Below, one piece after another: positions 53,416-61,922 of a stretch of 64,000 nt of DNA. Source of the DNA: Planctomyces sp. (GTDB lineage: Bacteria; Planctomycetota; Planctomycetia; Planctomycetales; Planctomycetaceae); assembly GCA_016795105.1 (NCBI GenBank), contig JAEUIH010000009.1:1-64000 (forward strand), read 5' to 3'. How positions within the stretch are numbered: the first letter of the stretch is position 1; every line of letters starts with the position of its first letter. Made by a program: the position numbers and the translations under genes. Below the pieces are notes generated by a model. The model was not told the DNA's origin. It saw nothing but the letters and a program-made list of their open reading frames with translations, and did not search any database.

Positions 53416-54915
53416 TCAGGATCTGAAACTTCCGGAATACAGAGCATCAATTGGGGTGCCTGTATTGAGATGTACGGGGCGACCCAGGCGATCTCGGACG
53501 GTTGAATGCGGATCAATTCCGAGTGCCTGATAGATAGTCGCCCCAACATCATCGGGTGACCATGCGGTTGTGGCCGGATAGGCGCCGATTTCATCTGACG
53601 TTCCGAGAACCTGACCGCCTCGAACACCAGCACCAGCGAACAATCCGAAGAAGCACGGCCCCCAGTGATCTCGACCCGCGTCTTTGTTGATTTTCGGAGT
53701 GCGGCCGAATTCACCGAGCATGATGACCATTGTGTCGTTCAGCATACCGGATTCGTCGAGATCATCCAGCAGAGCCGAGACTCCAAGATCGAGAGGCGGC
53801 AGCAGTCGTTCCTTCAGCGTCTGAAAGATTGCGGCATGGTTATCCCAGTTCTGGACAGGACCGATATTGACCTGCACGACCGGGACACCTGCCAGTACGA
53901 GTCGCCGTGCGAGCAGGAGAGACTGGCCGTCGATGTTGCGTCCGTAGCGATCGCGAATTGCCTGTGGTTCTCGATGAAGTTCGAAAGCCGACACGAGACC
54001 GCTGGATGTCAGCATTGAAAACGCCAGACGCTGATCCTCAGACATTCGTGCTGTCGAACCACTTTGCAGGGCAAAGTTCTGCTGGCCATTCAGTTGATTC
54101 AGCAGACTGCGGCGCTGGTCGAGACGTTCGGAGCTGAGTCCGTTTGAAAGCGTGAGTGTTTCGACTCGGAAGTCGTCTTTCGCTGGATTTCCAACGATCT
54201 GCCATGGGTCATATTTCGACCCGAGGAATCCGGCATGCTGGCCGGGCCATGTCAGAGGAGAAGACATCAGAAATGTTGGCAGGTTAACTCCTGCCGGAAT
54301 ACCATCGCTGCGAGGTCTGAGGAACTCACAGGCGGCCGAATAGCATGGCCAGTCATCCCGCGAAGCGACTTTATCAAAGAAACCACCTGGCTGCTGATGA
54401 CCGGTCAGCAGGTGATGAGTTGACATCAGGTGATTGTTGTCACCGTGTGACAAAGTTCGGATCAAAGAATACTTGTCTGCCCGGGCTGCAAGTCTCGGAA
54501 GATGTTCACAGATTTGAAGCCCTGGAACCGATGTGGAGATCGGCTGGAATTCTCCGCGGATCTCAGCCGGAGCAAAGGGCTTCATGTCAAAGGTGTCATG
54601 GTGACTGGCAGCGCCGGTCAGAAAGATGATGATCAGCGACTTCGCTCTGGGGGAACTGACGGCAGAATCGCTTGGAGCCTCTGAAGAACCGGCAAGCGGA
54701 GAACGCGATTGTGTTTCGCCGGCTGCAGTTCCAGAGGCAGCCGCTAAACCAGAGGCAGCCGATGTTCGGCAGGCCGCCGCCGCGCCCAGGACTCCTGTGA
54801 TGCCGGACAGGAGGACCTGTCGTCGAGGTACTCCGGTACTCGAACGGCTGCCGTGATAACTCGACCGCTGCCTGCCGGCGTCATGGAGGAACTGAAACGG
54901 TTGCGGTAAGTTCAT
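53416..54915 (-). CDS. DUF1501 domain-containing protein, Tat-exported
   Basis: Second DUF1501 protein of the window, 499 residues. The N-terminus has a twin-arginine motif (GVPRRQVLLSG) and a long Ala/Gly-rich hydrophobic and linker region to about residue 85. Family motifs include IFLTGAASHHDTFDMKP, RTLSHGDNNHLMSTHHLLTG, GEFGRTPKINKDAGRDHWGP and FGLFAGAGVRGGQVLG. Its start is 4 bp after the stop of the M24 peptidase gene, so the two form an operon, and it converges on the PmoA gene. Confidence 0.88.
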   Translation of the reverse strand: MNLPQPFQFLHDAGRQRSSYHGSRSSTGVPRRQVLLSGITGVLGAAAACRTSAASGLAAASGTAAGETQSRSPLAGSSEAPSDSAVSSPRAKSLIIIFLTGAASHHDTFDMKPFAPAEIRGEFQPISTSVPGLQICEHLPRLAARADKYSLIRTLSHGDNNHLMSTHHLLTGHQQPGGFFDKVASRDDWPCYSAACEFLRPRSDGIPAGVNLPTFLMSSPLTWPGQHAGFLGSKYDPWQIVGNPAKDDFRVETLTLSNGLSSERLDQRRSLLNQLNGQQNFALQSGSTARMSEDQRLAFSMLTSSGLVSAFELHREPQAIRDRYGRNIDGQSLLLARRLVLAGVPVVQVNIGPVQNWDNHAAIFQTLKERLLPPLDLGVSALLDDLDESGMLNDTMVIMLGEFGRTPKINKDAGRDHWGPCFFGLFAGAGVRGGQVLGTSDEIGAYPATTAWSPDDVGATIYQALGIDPHSTVRDRLGRPVHLNTGTPIDALYSGSFRS

Positions 54916-54919
54916 GGCT

Positions 54920-56107
54920 TTAATCCCGCAGGATTGCTACGACTTCTGTCTGGATTGGACCACCTGTGACTTCGACACGACCATCGGCGTGAATGTAGAC
55001 ATCGATTTCACTGCGAACACCGAACTCAGGCAAATAGATTCCCGGTTCGATTGTGAACAATGTTCGTGGCAGGACAAGACGCGTCTCATGAGTTTCGAGA
55101 TTGTCCATGTGCGTACCGTTGCCATGTGTTTCCTGAGCCATGTTGTGGCCGGTGCGGTGGCAGAAGTACGGGCCATATCCTGCGTCTTCGATAACTTTTC
55201 GAGTTGCATCGTCGACCTCCCATCCACAGAGTGGTCTGCCCGCAGTGAATGCATCCCTGACGCACTCGATACCTGCATCTCGAGCCGCGGCGACGATCCG
55301 GAAGATGTCTGTATATTTCTGTGGGACCTCTTTGCCGACAAAACCGGTTCGGGTCAGGTCACTGTAAACAGCCCCGGGCCGATTCATTTTGGCCCACAGA
55401 TCGATCAGTACGAAGCTGCCTTCACGGATGGTGATGTCAGCCCCTGTGCCGGTTTCATAATGAGGATTCCCGCTGTTCGGGCCGACACCCACGATCGGAG
55501 GATGGTAGGTTGTGAGACCGTGCTCGGCGAAATGGTCCATGATGAGGTCTCGAACAGCCGTCTCAGAAATCGAACGGTTGGATCGAATCTGGTTGGCGAT
55601 GAACGCCCACGCTTTGTTGTAGGCGCTGGTGGTATGTCGAGTTGCTTCGAGATGGGACTGCCATTGGTCTTCGGACAAAGCCGATTCAAACTGTGAAATC
55701 AGGTCGCCCGAGGAGCGAACGTCACACCCGAACGAACGGATGAGTTCCACGGTCCCCGCGTCGACTCGGGAGATGTACGGATTGCCGTTGCGAGGTGAAT
55801 ACTCCATGGCCAGTGTTTTTGAAGAACTCACGATGGCGCGAAGACTGTCTTCCAGTTCCTGCCATTTGAGGTAGATCGTGGCGGAACCGGGGAGATGATC
55901 GAGCACATCGGATTCAATGCGGTGCACCAGTTTCCGAGGTTCGCCATGAGCGGGTATGAAGTAGAAGTATCGGCGAGAGCCGGAAAAGCCATGCGGCATA
56001 TGGAGGATTCGTTGAGCCAGAACGTTGCTGCCGCGGAAGTCATACAGCAGCCAGCCATCGAAACCAAAATTGCGGAGAGCGGATTGAATCAGGGTCAGGT
56101 CAAACAT
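54920..56107 (-). CDS. M24 family Xaa-Pro aminopeptidase-like protein
   Basis: Pita-bread-fold metallopeptidase of 395 residues with an N-terminal creatinase-like domain (about 1-165). Candidate metal ligands of the M24 core are the Asp in VLIDLWAKM, the Asp in VYSDLTRTGF, His in HRTGHNMAQETHG, Glu in FTIEPGIYL and Glu in VRSEIDVYI. The set is complete, so activity is plausible. The ATG at 56107 is preferred over the TTG at 56122; the ribosome binding site is weak for both. It is upstream of the DUF1501 gene in the same operon. Confidence 0.88.
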   Translation of the reverse strand: MFDLTLIQSALRNFGFDGWLLYDFRGSNVLAQRILHMPHGFSGSRRYFYFIPAHGEPRKLVHRIESDVLDHLPGSATIYLKWQELEDSLRAIVSSSKTLAMEYSPRNGNPYISRVDAGTVELIRSFGCDVRSSGDLISQFESALSEDQWQSHLEATRHTTSAYNKAWAFIANQIRSNRSISETAVRDLIMDHFAEHGLTTYHPPIVGVGPNSGNPHYETGTGADITIREGSFVLIDLWAKMNRPGAVYSDLTRTGFVGKEVPQKYTDIFRIVAAARDAGIECVRDAFTAGRPLCGWEVDDATRKVIEDAGYGPYFCHRTGHNMAQETHGNGTHMDNLETHETRLVLPRTLFTIEPGIYLPEFGVRSEIDVYIHADGRVEVTGGPIQTEVVAILRD

Positions 56108-56565
56108 CGGTTGGATCCGCAAAAAACGGGATGAACAGGGATCGGACGGAACTCAGAAAACGACCATGAAACCGCATTCTTGACATCTTTGCTGATTTTC
56201 GCCATGCGGAGGCCTGGTCCGTTCTCCCGGAATTCTCTGTTGTTTTCAGTTTAAACCCAACCACAGGACGCTTGTCACGGCCTGGAGAACTGCGCAGAAT
56301 CGGCGGACCTGCTTGAAAACGCAGGTCCTGCGGTCGGCACAGGACCTAAATGCGATATCAATCGGGCAATTGGCATATCCCCTCTGATCTCACTTCGTGA
56401 CACGCCGGTTGCTGGTTTTTCCGTTCATTTTCGGGATGGTGGCTGCCGGGTGGCCCCGTCGCGGGGAAATCTTGAAGTCAACAGCTGGAACCGACGATTT
56501 GGCATCGGATTGAGGCAATGGGGAATTCCTGGCGACAGACCTCCATTTGAGTACCGGAGTTTACT
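56108..56565. other. divergent intergenic region upstream of the pilus locus, with hairpin
   Basis: No gene is seen. A perfect 8-bp hairpin (GGACCTGC at 56305-56312, loop TTGAAAAC, GCAGGTCC at 56321-56328) lies between divergent genes, so it is not an end-of-gene terminator. A TTGACA box occurs at 56180 without a matching -10. I looked for a c-di-GMP riboswitch in this leader and saw no matching core. Confidence 0.45.
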
Positions 56566-58257
56566 ATGGCGGATTGGTTAGAGCGGTTTGTCGACGATGG
56601 CACGATTGGCGAGTCACAGCTGGAGGAGGCTCGCAATATGGCGGCCAGCCTCGGGATTCCCGTCGAAGATGCACTCGTCCGACTTGGCTATATTTCCGGA
56701 AGTGATCTCGGCCGAGCACAAGCCGACACTTTCGGATACGATTTCATCGAGCTGGAAGGGACGCAAATCCCCAACAGCATTATTGAACTCGTGACCGAGT
56801 CGATGGCCCGCGAAAATATCGTCATTCCGGTGGCCGTTGAAGGGGATGCTGTGGTGATCGCCATGCATAACCCCAATAACATTGAGATTCTCGACAAACT
56901 CAGGTTTGTTCTGAACCGGGAAATTCGGCCCGTCATGGCGCCCCTCGAATCCATTCAGGGGGCCATTAATCGGCACTATGGCCAGTCCGAAACCGAATCT
57001 GTGGACTCGATGATCTCTGAATTCACGGAAACGCAGATCGACTTTACGGCCGTTGAAGCTGCTCAGGCCATGAAGGGCGAAGAAGACGAAAGCGCGCCCA
57101 TCATTCGACTGGCAAATCTCATCATCTCCGAAGCCGTGGCGATGCGAGCCAGCGACATTCACATTGAGCCATTTGAAGACCGCGTCCGGATTCGATATCG
57201 AATTGACGGCGCCTTGATGGAACGCGATAGCCCCCCAAAACGGCTGCTGGGCGCACTTGTCTCTCGCTTCAAAATCATGGCCCGCATGGACATTGCTGAA
57301 AAACGTCGACCTCAGGACGGTCGAATTAAGACGCGATCCGGGACGAAGGAGTTCGACCTTCGAGTCTCGATCCTGCCGACAAATCACGGGCAGGCGGTGG
57401 TGATGCGAATTCTCGACCGAGACAACATCAAAATCGGTATTCGAAACCTCGGTTTTGGCGAAGATAACTACCGAACCTTCCAAAATATCATCAGACGCCC
57501 CAACGGCATTTTCCTGGTGACAGGTCCCACAGGAAGCGGCAAGACCACCACTTTGTACAGTGCGTTGGGCGAGTTAAACCGACCTGACCGAAAGATCATC
57601 ACCGCGGAGGATCCGGTGGAGTACTATCTTCCGGGGATCAACCAGGTGGAAGTGAAGCACAGCATTGGGCTGGACTTTGCGAGGATTATTAAAGCCATGC
57701 TGCGGCAAGCCCCCAATGTGATTCTGGTGGGGGAAATTCGAGATACGGAAACCGGAGAGATGGCTATTCAGGCTTCATTGACTGGACACTTGGTCTTTAG
57801 CACACTGCATACGAACGATGCGCCCGGAGCTATTACACGTTTGATTGACATGGGAGTGCAACCGTTCCTTGTCGCCTGTTCACTGATGGCCGTGCTGGCA
57901 CAGCGATTGGTACGAGTGGTTTGTCCGAAATGTCGGGAGCCCTATCAGCCAACGCCGGAAGAGATTGATTTCTTTAACATTAATAAAGAAGAGTTGGAGG
58001 AAGGGAACTGGGTTCGGGGTCGAGGCTGTAATAACTGCCAGCACACGGGCTTCAAGGGCCGGCGGGCGGTGTTTGAGCTGATGACGATGAACACCACCCT
58101 GCGAGAAATGGCGTTTAACAGCGAGCCGGCTCAGAACATTCGACGGCAGGCTCGTTTGCTGGGTATGCGTACACTGGTTGAGGATGCCAAGGACAAGGCG
58201 TTTGATGGAATGACGTCGCTGTCGGAAGTGATGAAGCTTTCGAAGGGTGGCCACTGA
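56566..58257 (+). CDS. pilB: PilB/GspE-type assembly ATPase, first paralogue
   Basis: Hexameric ATPase powering pilus or pseudopilus extension, 563 residues. The N-terminal MshEN-like domain (about 1-140) shows a degenerate first motif and a clearer second one (ALVRLGYISGSDLGRAQADTFG). The ATPase core has Walker A GPTGSGKT at 320-327, the Asp box and the His box (STLHTNDAPGAITRL). A tetra-cysteine zinc motif (CPKCREP beginning near 452, then CNNCQHTG) is typical of GspE/PilB. It is the first gene of the locus pilB-pilT-pilB-pilC-pseudopilin. Whether the machine is a type IV pilus or a secretion system is open; the presence of pilT favours a pilus. Confidence 0.9.
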   Translation: MADWLERFVDDGTIGESQLEEARNMAASLGIPVEDALVRLGYISGSDLGRAQADTFGYDFIELEGTQIPNSIIELVTESMARENIVIPVAVEGDAVVIAMHNPNNIEILDKLRFVLNREIRPVMAPLESIQGAINRHYGQSETESVDSMISEFTETQIDFTAVEAAQAMKGEEDESAPIIRLANLIISEAVAMRASDIHIEPFEDRVRIRYRIDGALMERDSPPKRLLGALVSRFKIMARMDIAEKRRPQDGRIKTRSGTKEFDLRVSILPTNHGQAVVMRILDRDNIKIGIRNLGFGEDNYRTFQNIIRRPNGIFLVTGPTGSGKTTTLYSALGELNRPDRKIITAEDPVEYYLPGINQVEVKHSIGLDFARIIKAMLRQAPNVILVGEIRDTETGEMAIQASLTGHLVFSTLHTNDAPGAITRLIDMGVQPFLVACSLMAVLAQRLVRVVCPKCREPYQPTPEEIDFFNINKEELEEGNWVRGRGCNNCQHTGFKGRRAVFELMTMNTTLREMAFNSEPAQNIRRQARLLGMRTLVEDAKDKAFDGMTSLSEVMKLSKGGH

Positions 58258-58717
58258 TTCCGCCGGGAATTTGATTTTGTGATTTGAAACGCGAAGACTG
58301 TGACATCTTTTCTTGAGCAGAAGCAGTGACATCTTTTTCTTCTGCAGGCACCGCTCGTGGTGCTCGTGTCGTGGTGGTTGGATCGCGGTCGTGAGATCGT
58401 GGTTGTTGGAACGTGGTGTTCGGTTCTTCGCAATTCATATCTGTTGTCTTCACATCTGATTTCGTTGTGCTTTTCTCAAATCAATTCATTGATCGTTCAT
58501 CCTGCACTGGTTCTTTGCTCAGCGGTACATTCCTGACTAGTCGTTTCTCGCACGTTGTGACCTCGACGGTTGCAACCTAAGCGGGTGTGACTGTTGTTTA
58601 GCTTTGGAATGTGAAGCGTGAAAGGGACGAGTTGGAGGCTCGAGCAGTCAATGAGGCCGATGGAATGACATCGAACGGACGACACTGAGTTTTATTGCTG
58701 AAAGACCGGAGACCCTG
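58258..58717. other. intergenic region between pilB and pilT
   Basis: 460 bp with no convincing gene. A direct repeat GTGACATCTTTT occurs at 58300 and 58326, and a low-complexity GTGGTTG/GATCGTGG stretch follows. GGAG sits 5-6 nt before the pilT ATG. pilT probably has its own promoter here, but none was identified. Confidence 0.4.
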
Positions 58718-59830
58718 ATGCGTTCTTTTCAGATTGATAAGCTTCTTGAAACAGTAGTCAAGGAGCGCGTGAGCGACCTGCATATCACGGTTGGCCAGCC
58801 TCCCGTGATTCGGTCCGGCGGTCACATGGTGCGGCTCGAAACTCGAACACTCGACGCCGAAGACACCACAAATCTGATGAAGAGCATTACTCCGGAGCGA
58901 AACCAGCAGGAGCTTCAGGAGCGAGGTGGAACGGACTTTGGATTTGCCTTTGGCGACAAGGCTCGATTTCGCGTGGCTGTGTTCAAGCAGCGCGGCATGA
59001 TCGGGATGGTGTTGCGGCGAATTCCGAATGAGTTTTTGACCTTCGAGCAGCTTGGACTTCCTCCGGTGGTGCGGGATTTGATTCAGCGACCCCGAGGCTT
59101 ATTCCTCGTGACCGGGCCCACGGGTTCCGGAAAGACGACCAGTCTTGCGAGTATGATTAACTGGATGAACCATAATATGGATCATCACATCATTACTCTG
59201 GAAGACCCGATCGAGTATTACCACGACCATCACAAGTCCACGATCAACCAGCGTGAGGTTGGGGTCGACGTTCCGAGTTTCCCGGAAGCACTTCGTCGTG
59301 CCCTGCGAATGGACCCTGACTGTATTCTGGTGGGGGAAATGCGAGACCTCGAGACGATTTCATCGGCCATTACGGCTGCTGAAACCGGTCACGTGGTGTT
59401 TGGAACTCTGCACACCACAGGTGCTCAGGGTACTGTTGACCGAATCATCGACGTGTTTCCAACGAACCAGCAGGAACAGATTCGTACTCAGCTGGCCAAC
59501 GCGATTATTGGTATTCTGAGTCAGGCACTGCTTCCTCGAAAGCCCAAAGGTCTCGTCGCCGCTTATGAAATGCTGGTGGTGACTCCTGCGATCTCGAATC
59601 TGATTCGAGAAGGCAAGACGTTCCGAATCAATTCATCGATTCAGACGGGCCGCAAGTACGGCATGATTCTGCTGGACGATTCGCTGTTCAATCTCTGGAA
59701 GAACGGGCTCTGCGAAGAGCGGGACGTGATTAATAAGTCCAACAATCCGGGTGAACTTCGAGCACGTATCGAACGAGCCAAGCGCGGCGTGTTTGATGAC
59801 GAAGTTGATGACGATGACGACGACGAGTGA
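58718..59830 (+). CDS. pilT: type IV pilus retraction ATPase PilT
   Basis: Retraction motor of type IV pili, 370 residues. Walker A GPTGSGKT is at 133-140. The Asp box, the Walker B region (PDCILVGEMRDLET) and the His box (FGTLHTTGAQGTVDRIIDVF) match PilT rather than PilB. The C-terminal AIRNLIRE-type motif appears as AISNLIREGK, typical of PilT. The C-terminus ends in a run of acidic residues (VDDDDDDE). Its location between two pilB paralogues supports a dynamic pilus. Confidence 0.93.
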   Translation: MRSFQIDKLLETVVKERVSDLHITVGQPPVIRSGGHMVRLETRTLDAEDTTNLMKSITPERNQQELQERGGTDFGFAFGDKARFRVAVFKQRGMIGMVLRRIPNEFLTFEQLGLPPVVRDLIQRPRGLFLVTGPTGSGKTTSLASMINWMNHNMDHHIITLEDPIEYYHDHHKSTINQREVGVDVPSFPEALRRALRMDPDCILVGEMRDLETISSAITAAETGHVVFGTLHTTGAQGTVDRIIDVFPTNQQEQIRTQLANAIIGILSQALLPRKPKGLVAAYEMLVVTPAISNLIREGKTFRINSSIQTGRKYGMILLDDSLFNLWKNGLCEERDVINKSNNPGELRARIERAKRGVFDDEVDDDDDDE

Positions 59831-59891
59831 GTCATTCACTTGTTTGAGCGTCTGGATCACAAATACGTAACCACTTTTCAGCGGCAATACT

Positions 59892-61598
59892 ATGGCACAG
59901 CGCAAGCTTGGGCAAATCCTGGTTGATCTCGGCTATATCAACGACGATCAGCTTTGGGATATACTTGAAGAGCAAAAGCAGAGTCCGGGGCAGGTGATCG
60001 GACAGGTCGCGGTCCGTATGGGATTTGTGACTCAGGCTCAGGTCACTGAGGCGCTGGCTGAGCAGTGGGGGATGCCGGTCATCAACCTCGAAGAGACCAA
60101 CATTGCGCCGAATGTACTTGAACTTGTTCCTCAGGCAATGGCTGAAGTCTACAAGATCATGCCGGTGTCTCTGAAAAACAATGTGCTGACGGTCGCGATG
60201 GCAGAACCTCAGAACGTTGCCTCACTGGATGACCTTCGCAACTTTTTGTCGATGGAGATCCGTGGCGCTGTTTCTTCTCAGGTCGAAGTCGATGCTGCAA
60301 TTGCTCGTTATTACGCAGACCGTGAAGAAAGCATTGAAGACGTTATCGGCGAACTGACGTCCGACGACGATCAGGAGAAACGAATCCGAGGTTATGACCT
60401 CGCGTCCTCGGATGAAATGACGGATGCGGCTCCCATCAAAAAGCTGCTGAACATGGTGATGCTGCTTGCGATTCGTGACCAGGCGAGCGACATCCATCTG
60501 GAGCCGTTCGAAGACGAGTTCAAGATTCGTGTCCGGGCCGACGGTGTGTTGTATGAAATGGTGCCTCCTCCGCGACACCTTGCGAACGCAATTGTGTCTC
60601 GCGTGAAAGTTATGGCCAACCTTGATATTGCCGAACGACGGCTTCCTCAGGACGGTCGTATTGAACTGAACGTCGGAGGGAACTCGGTCGACCTGCGAGT
60701 ATCGGTGCTGCCTACACTGTTTGGTGAAGCGGTGGTCATGCGAGTTCTTGACCGAACCGTGGTCGCGCTGGACCTGAACAAGATCGGTATGGATGCGGTG
60801 ACGCTCAGCCGCTTTCGTTCGATCATCAAGCGTCCGAACGGAATTATGCTGGTGACCGGCCCGACGGGGAGCGGTAAGACAACAACCCTGTATTCGGCTC
60901 TGAACGAACTGAACGACATTGAAACCAAGATCATCACCAGCGAAGACCCGATTGAATATGACATTGAAGGGATCATTCAGGTCCCGGTAAATCCCGATGT
61001 CGGCGTTACATTTGCGAACGTACTTCGAGCGATTCTGCGACACGATCCGGACAAGATTCTGGTTGGTGAAATTCGAGACTACGAGACAGCCGAAATTGCT
61101 GTTCAAAGTGCTCTGACCGGGCACTTGGTGTTTAGCACCCTTCACACAAACGACGCACCCAGCGCAGTGACTCGACTTCGAGACATGGGTGTTCCCGCGT
61201 TCCTGATCACAGCCACCGTGGAAGCCATTCTTGCTCAACGGCTCGTTCGTCGAATCTGTTCGGAGTGTCGAACACAGTTTGACCCGTCTGATGAGTTGTT
61301 GTTGGAACTGCAACTGCCTCTCGACACAGCTCGTAAGTACAAGTTCTATTACGGCAAGGGCTGTGCTCGCTGCAATAATTCGGGGTACAAAGGTCGAATC
61401 GGGATTTATGAGTTGATGACGATCACCGACGAAATTCGTGACGCCATTGCGGCCGAAGCGTCCGGCGACGACATCCGAGATGTCGCTCGTACTCAGGGTA
61501 TGACAACCCTGCGCGAAGCGGGACTCAAGTTGATCTTCGATGGTTTAACAACCATCGACGAAGTCGTCCGTGAAACCGTTATGGAGGACATCGACTAA
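59892..61598 (+). CDS. PilB/GspE-type assembly ATPase, second paralogue
   Basis: Second extension-type ATPase, 568 residues. Its N-terminus carries two clear MshEN-type motifs: KLGQILVDLGYINDDQLWD and IGQVAVRMGFVTQAQVTEA. In this family such paired motifs can bind cyclic-di-GMP. The core has Walker A GPTGSGKT starting at 323, the His box STLHTNDAPSAVTRL and the zinc motif (CSECRTQ, CARCNNSG). It is more canonical at the N-terminus than the first paralogue, so the two may be regulated differently. A hairpin repeat begins 3 bp after the stop codon. Confidence 0.9.
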   Translation: MAQRKLGQILVDLGYINDDQLWDILEEQKQSPGQVIGQVAVRMGFVTQAQVTEALAEQWGMPVINLEETNIAPNVLELVPQAMAEVYKIMPVSLKNNVLTVAMAEPQNVASLDDLRNFLSMEIRGAVSSQVEVDAAIARYYADREESIEDVIGELTSDDDQEKRIRGYDLASSDEMTDAAPIKKLLNMVMLLAIRDQASDIHLEPFEDEFKIRVRADGVLYEMVPPPRHLANAIVSRVKVMANLDIAERRLPQDGRIELNVGGNSVDLRVSVLPTLFGEAVVMRVLDRTVVALDLNKIGMDAVTLSRFRSIIKRPNGIMLVTGPTGSGKTTTLYSALNELNDIETKIITSEDPIEYDIEGIIQVPVNPDVGVTFANVLRAILRHDPDKILVGEIRDYETAEIAVQSALTGHLVFSTLHTNDAPSAVTRLRDMGVPAFLITATVEAILAQRLVRRICSECRTQFDPSDELLLELQLPLDTARKYKFYYGKGCARCNNSGYKGRIGIYELMTITDEIRDAIAAEASGDDIRDVARTQGMTTLREAGLKLIFDGLTTIDEVVRETVMEDID

Positions 61599-61601
61599 AT
61601 C

Positions 61602-61625
61602 GTAGGATGGGCATTCCTGCCCGTC
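61602..61625 (+). repeat. REP-like hairpin element, copy 6 (GTAGGAT subtype)
   Basis: It begins 3 bp after the stop codon of the second pilB-like gene, in the same orientation relative to the gene as copies 1 and 5. Stem GATGGGCA, loop TTCC, TGCCCGTC. Confidence 0.87.
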
Positions 61626-61690
61626 GGATCGGTCGGATCGGTCGGATCGGTCGGATCGGTCGGATCAGACGGATCAGACGGATCAGACGG
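61624..61690. repeat. 9-bp tandem repeat, about seven copies
   Basis: Unit TCGGATCGG is repeated with a change to ACGGATCAG in the last copies. It starts at the very end of the REP-like element and runs into the following hairpin. Its reading as a protein gives only RIG/RIR repeats, so it is not coding. Confidence 0.9.
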
Positions 61691-61722
61691 TGTTCGTTTC
61701 TGCTGAAGCAAAAACGAACACC
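61689..61722. other. strong 11-bp hairpin between pilB2 and pilC
   Basis: Perfect inverted repeat: GGTGTTCGTTT (61689-61699), 12-nt loop, AAACGAACACC (61712-61722). Only three Ts follow, so it is a poor intrinsic terminator but could attenuate transcription or protect a 3' end. The remaining 200 bp up to pilC hold no gene. Confidence 0.6.
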
Positions 61723-61922
61723 TTTGGGTGGGTTGTGCATGACGCTAAAGAACAGTTCCTGTAACGTCTTGCCTTGTAATACTTTGTGATCTATTTTGAA
61801 AAATCGGCACGGACTTTGCGGATTAGTGCCTGTTGGAAGTCACCAGCAGGAAGAATTCGTAAATCGTCAGGCTGGTCAGGGCGTATGTTCTGACCGGTGC
61901 CGGTGAAACCGGAGAATGTGGC

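Noticed and set aside
56400-56565. Possible cyclic-di-GMP riboswitch in the leader of the pilus locus
   Set aside because: The region has some G-rich hairpin potential but lacks the conserved GEMM core segments.
60222-61313. 363-residue minus-strand frame inside the second pilB gene
   Set aside because: Antisense shadow of a gene with strong codon bias; the protein has no family features. The same holds for other long antisense frames such as 24646-25473 and 56614-57483.
61607-61789. Open frame with RIG/RIR repeats after pilB2
   Set aside because: It is a translation of the 9-bp tandem DNA repeat, with no ribosome binding site and no conserved sequence after the repeat.
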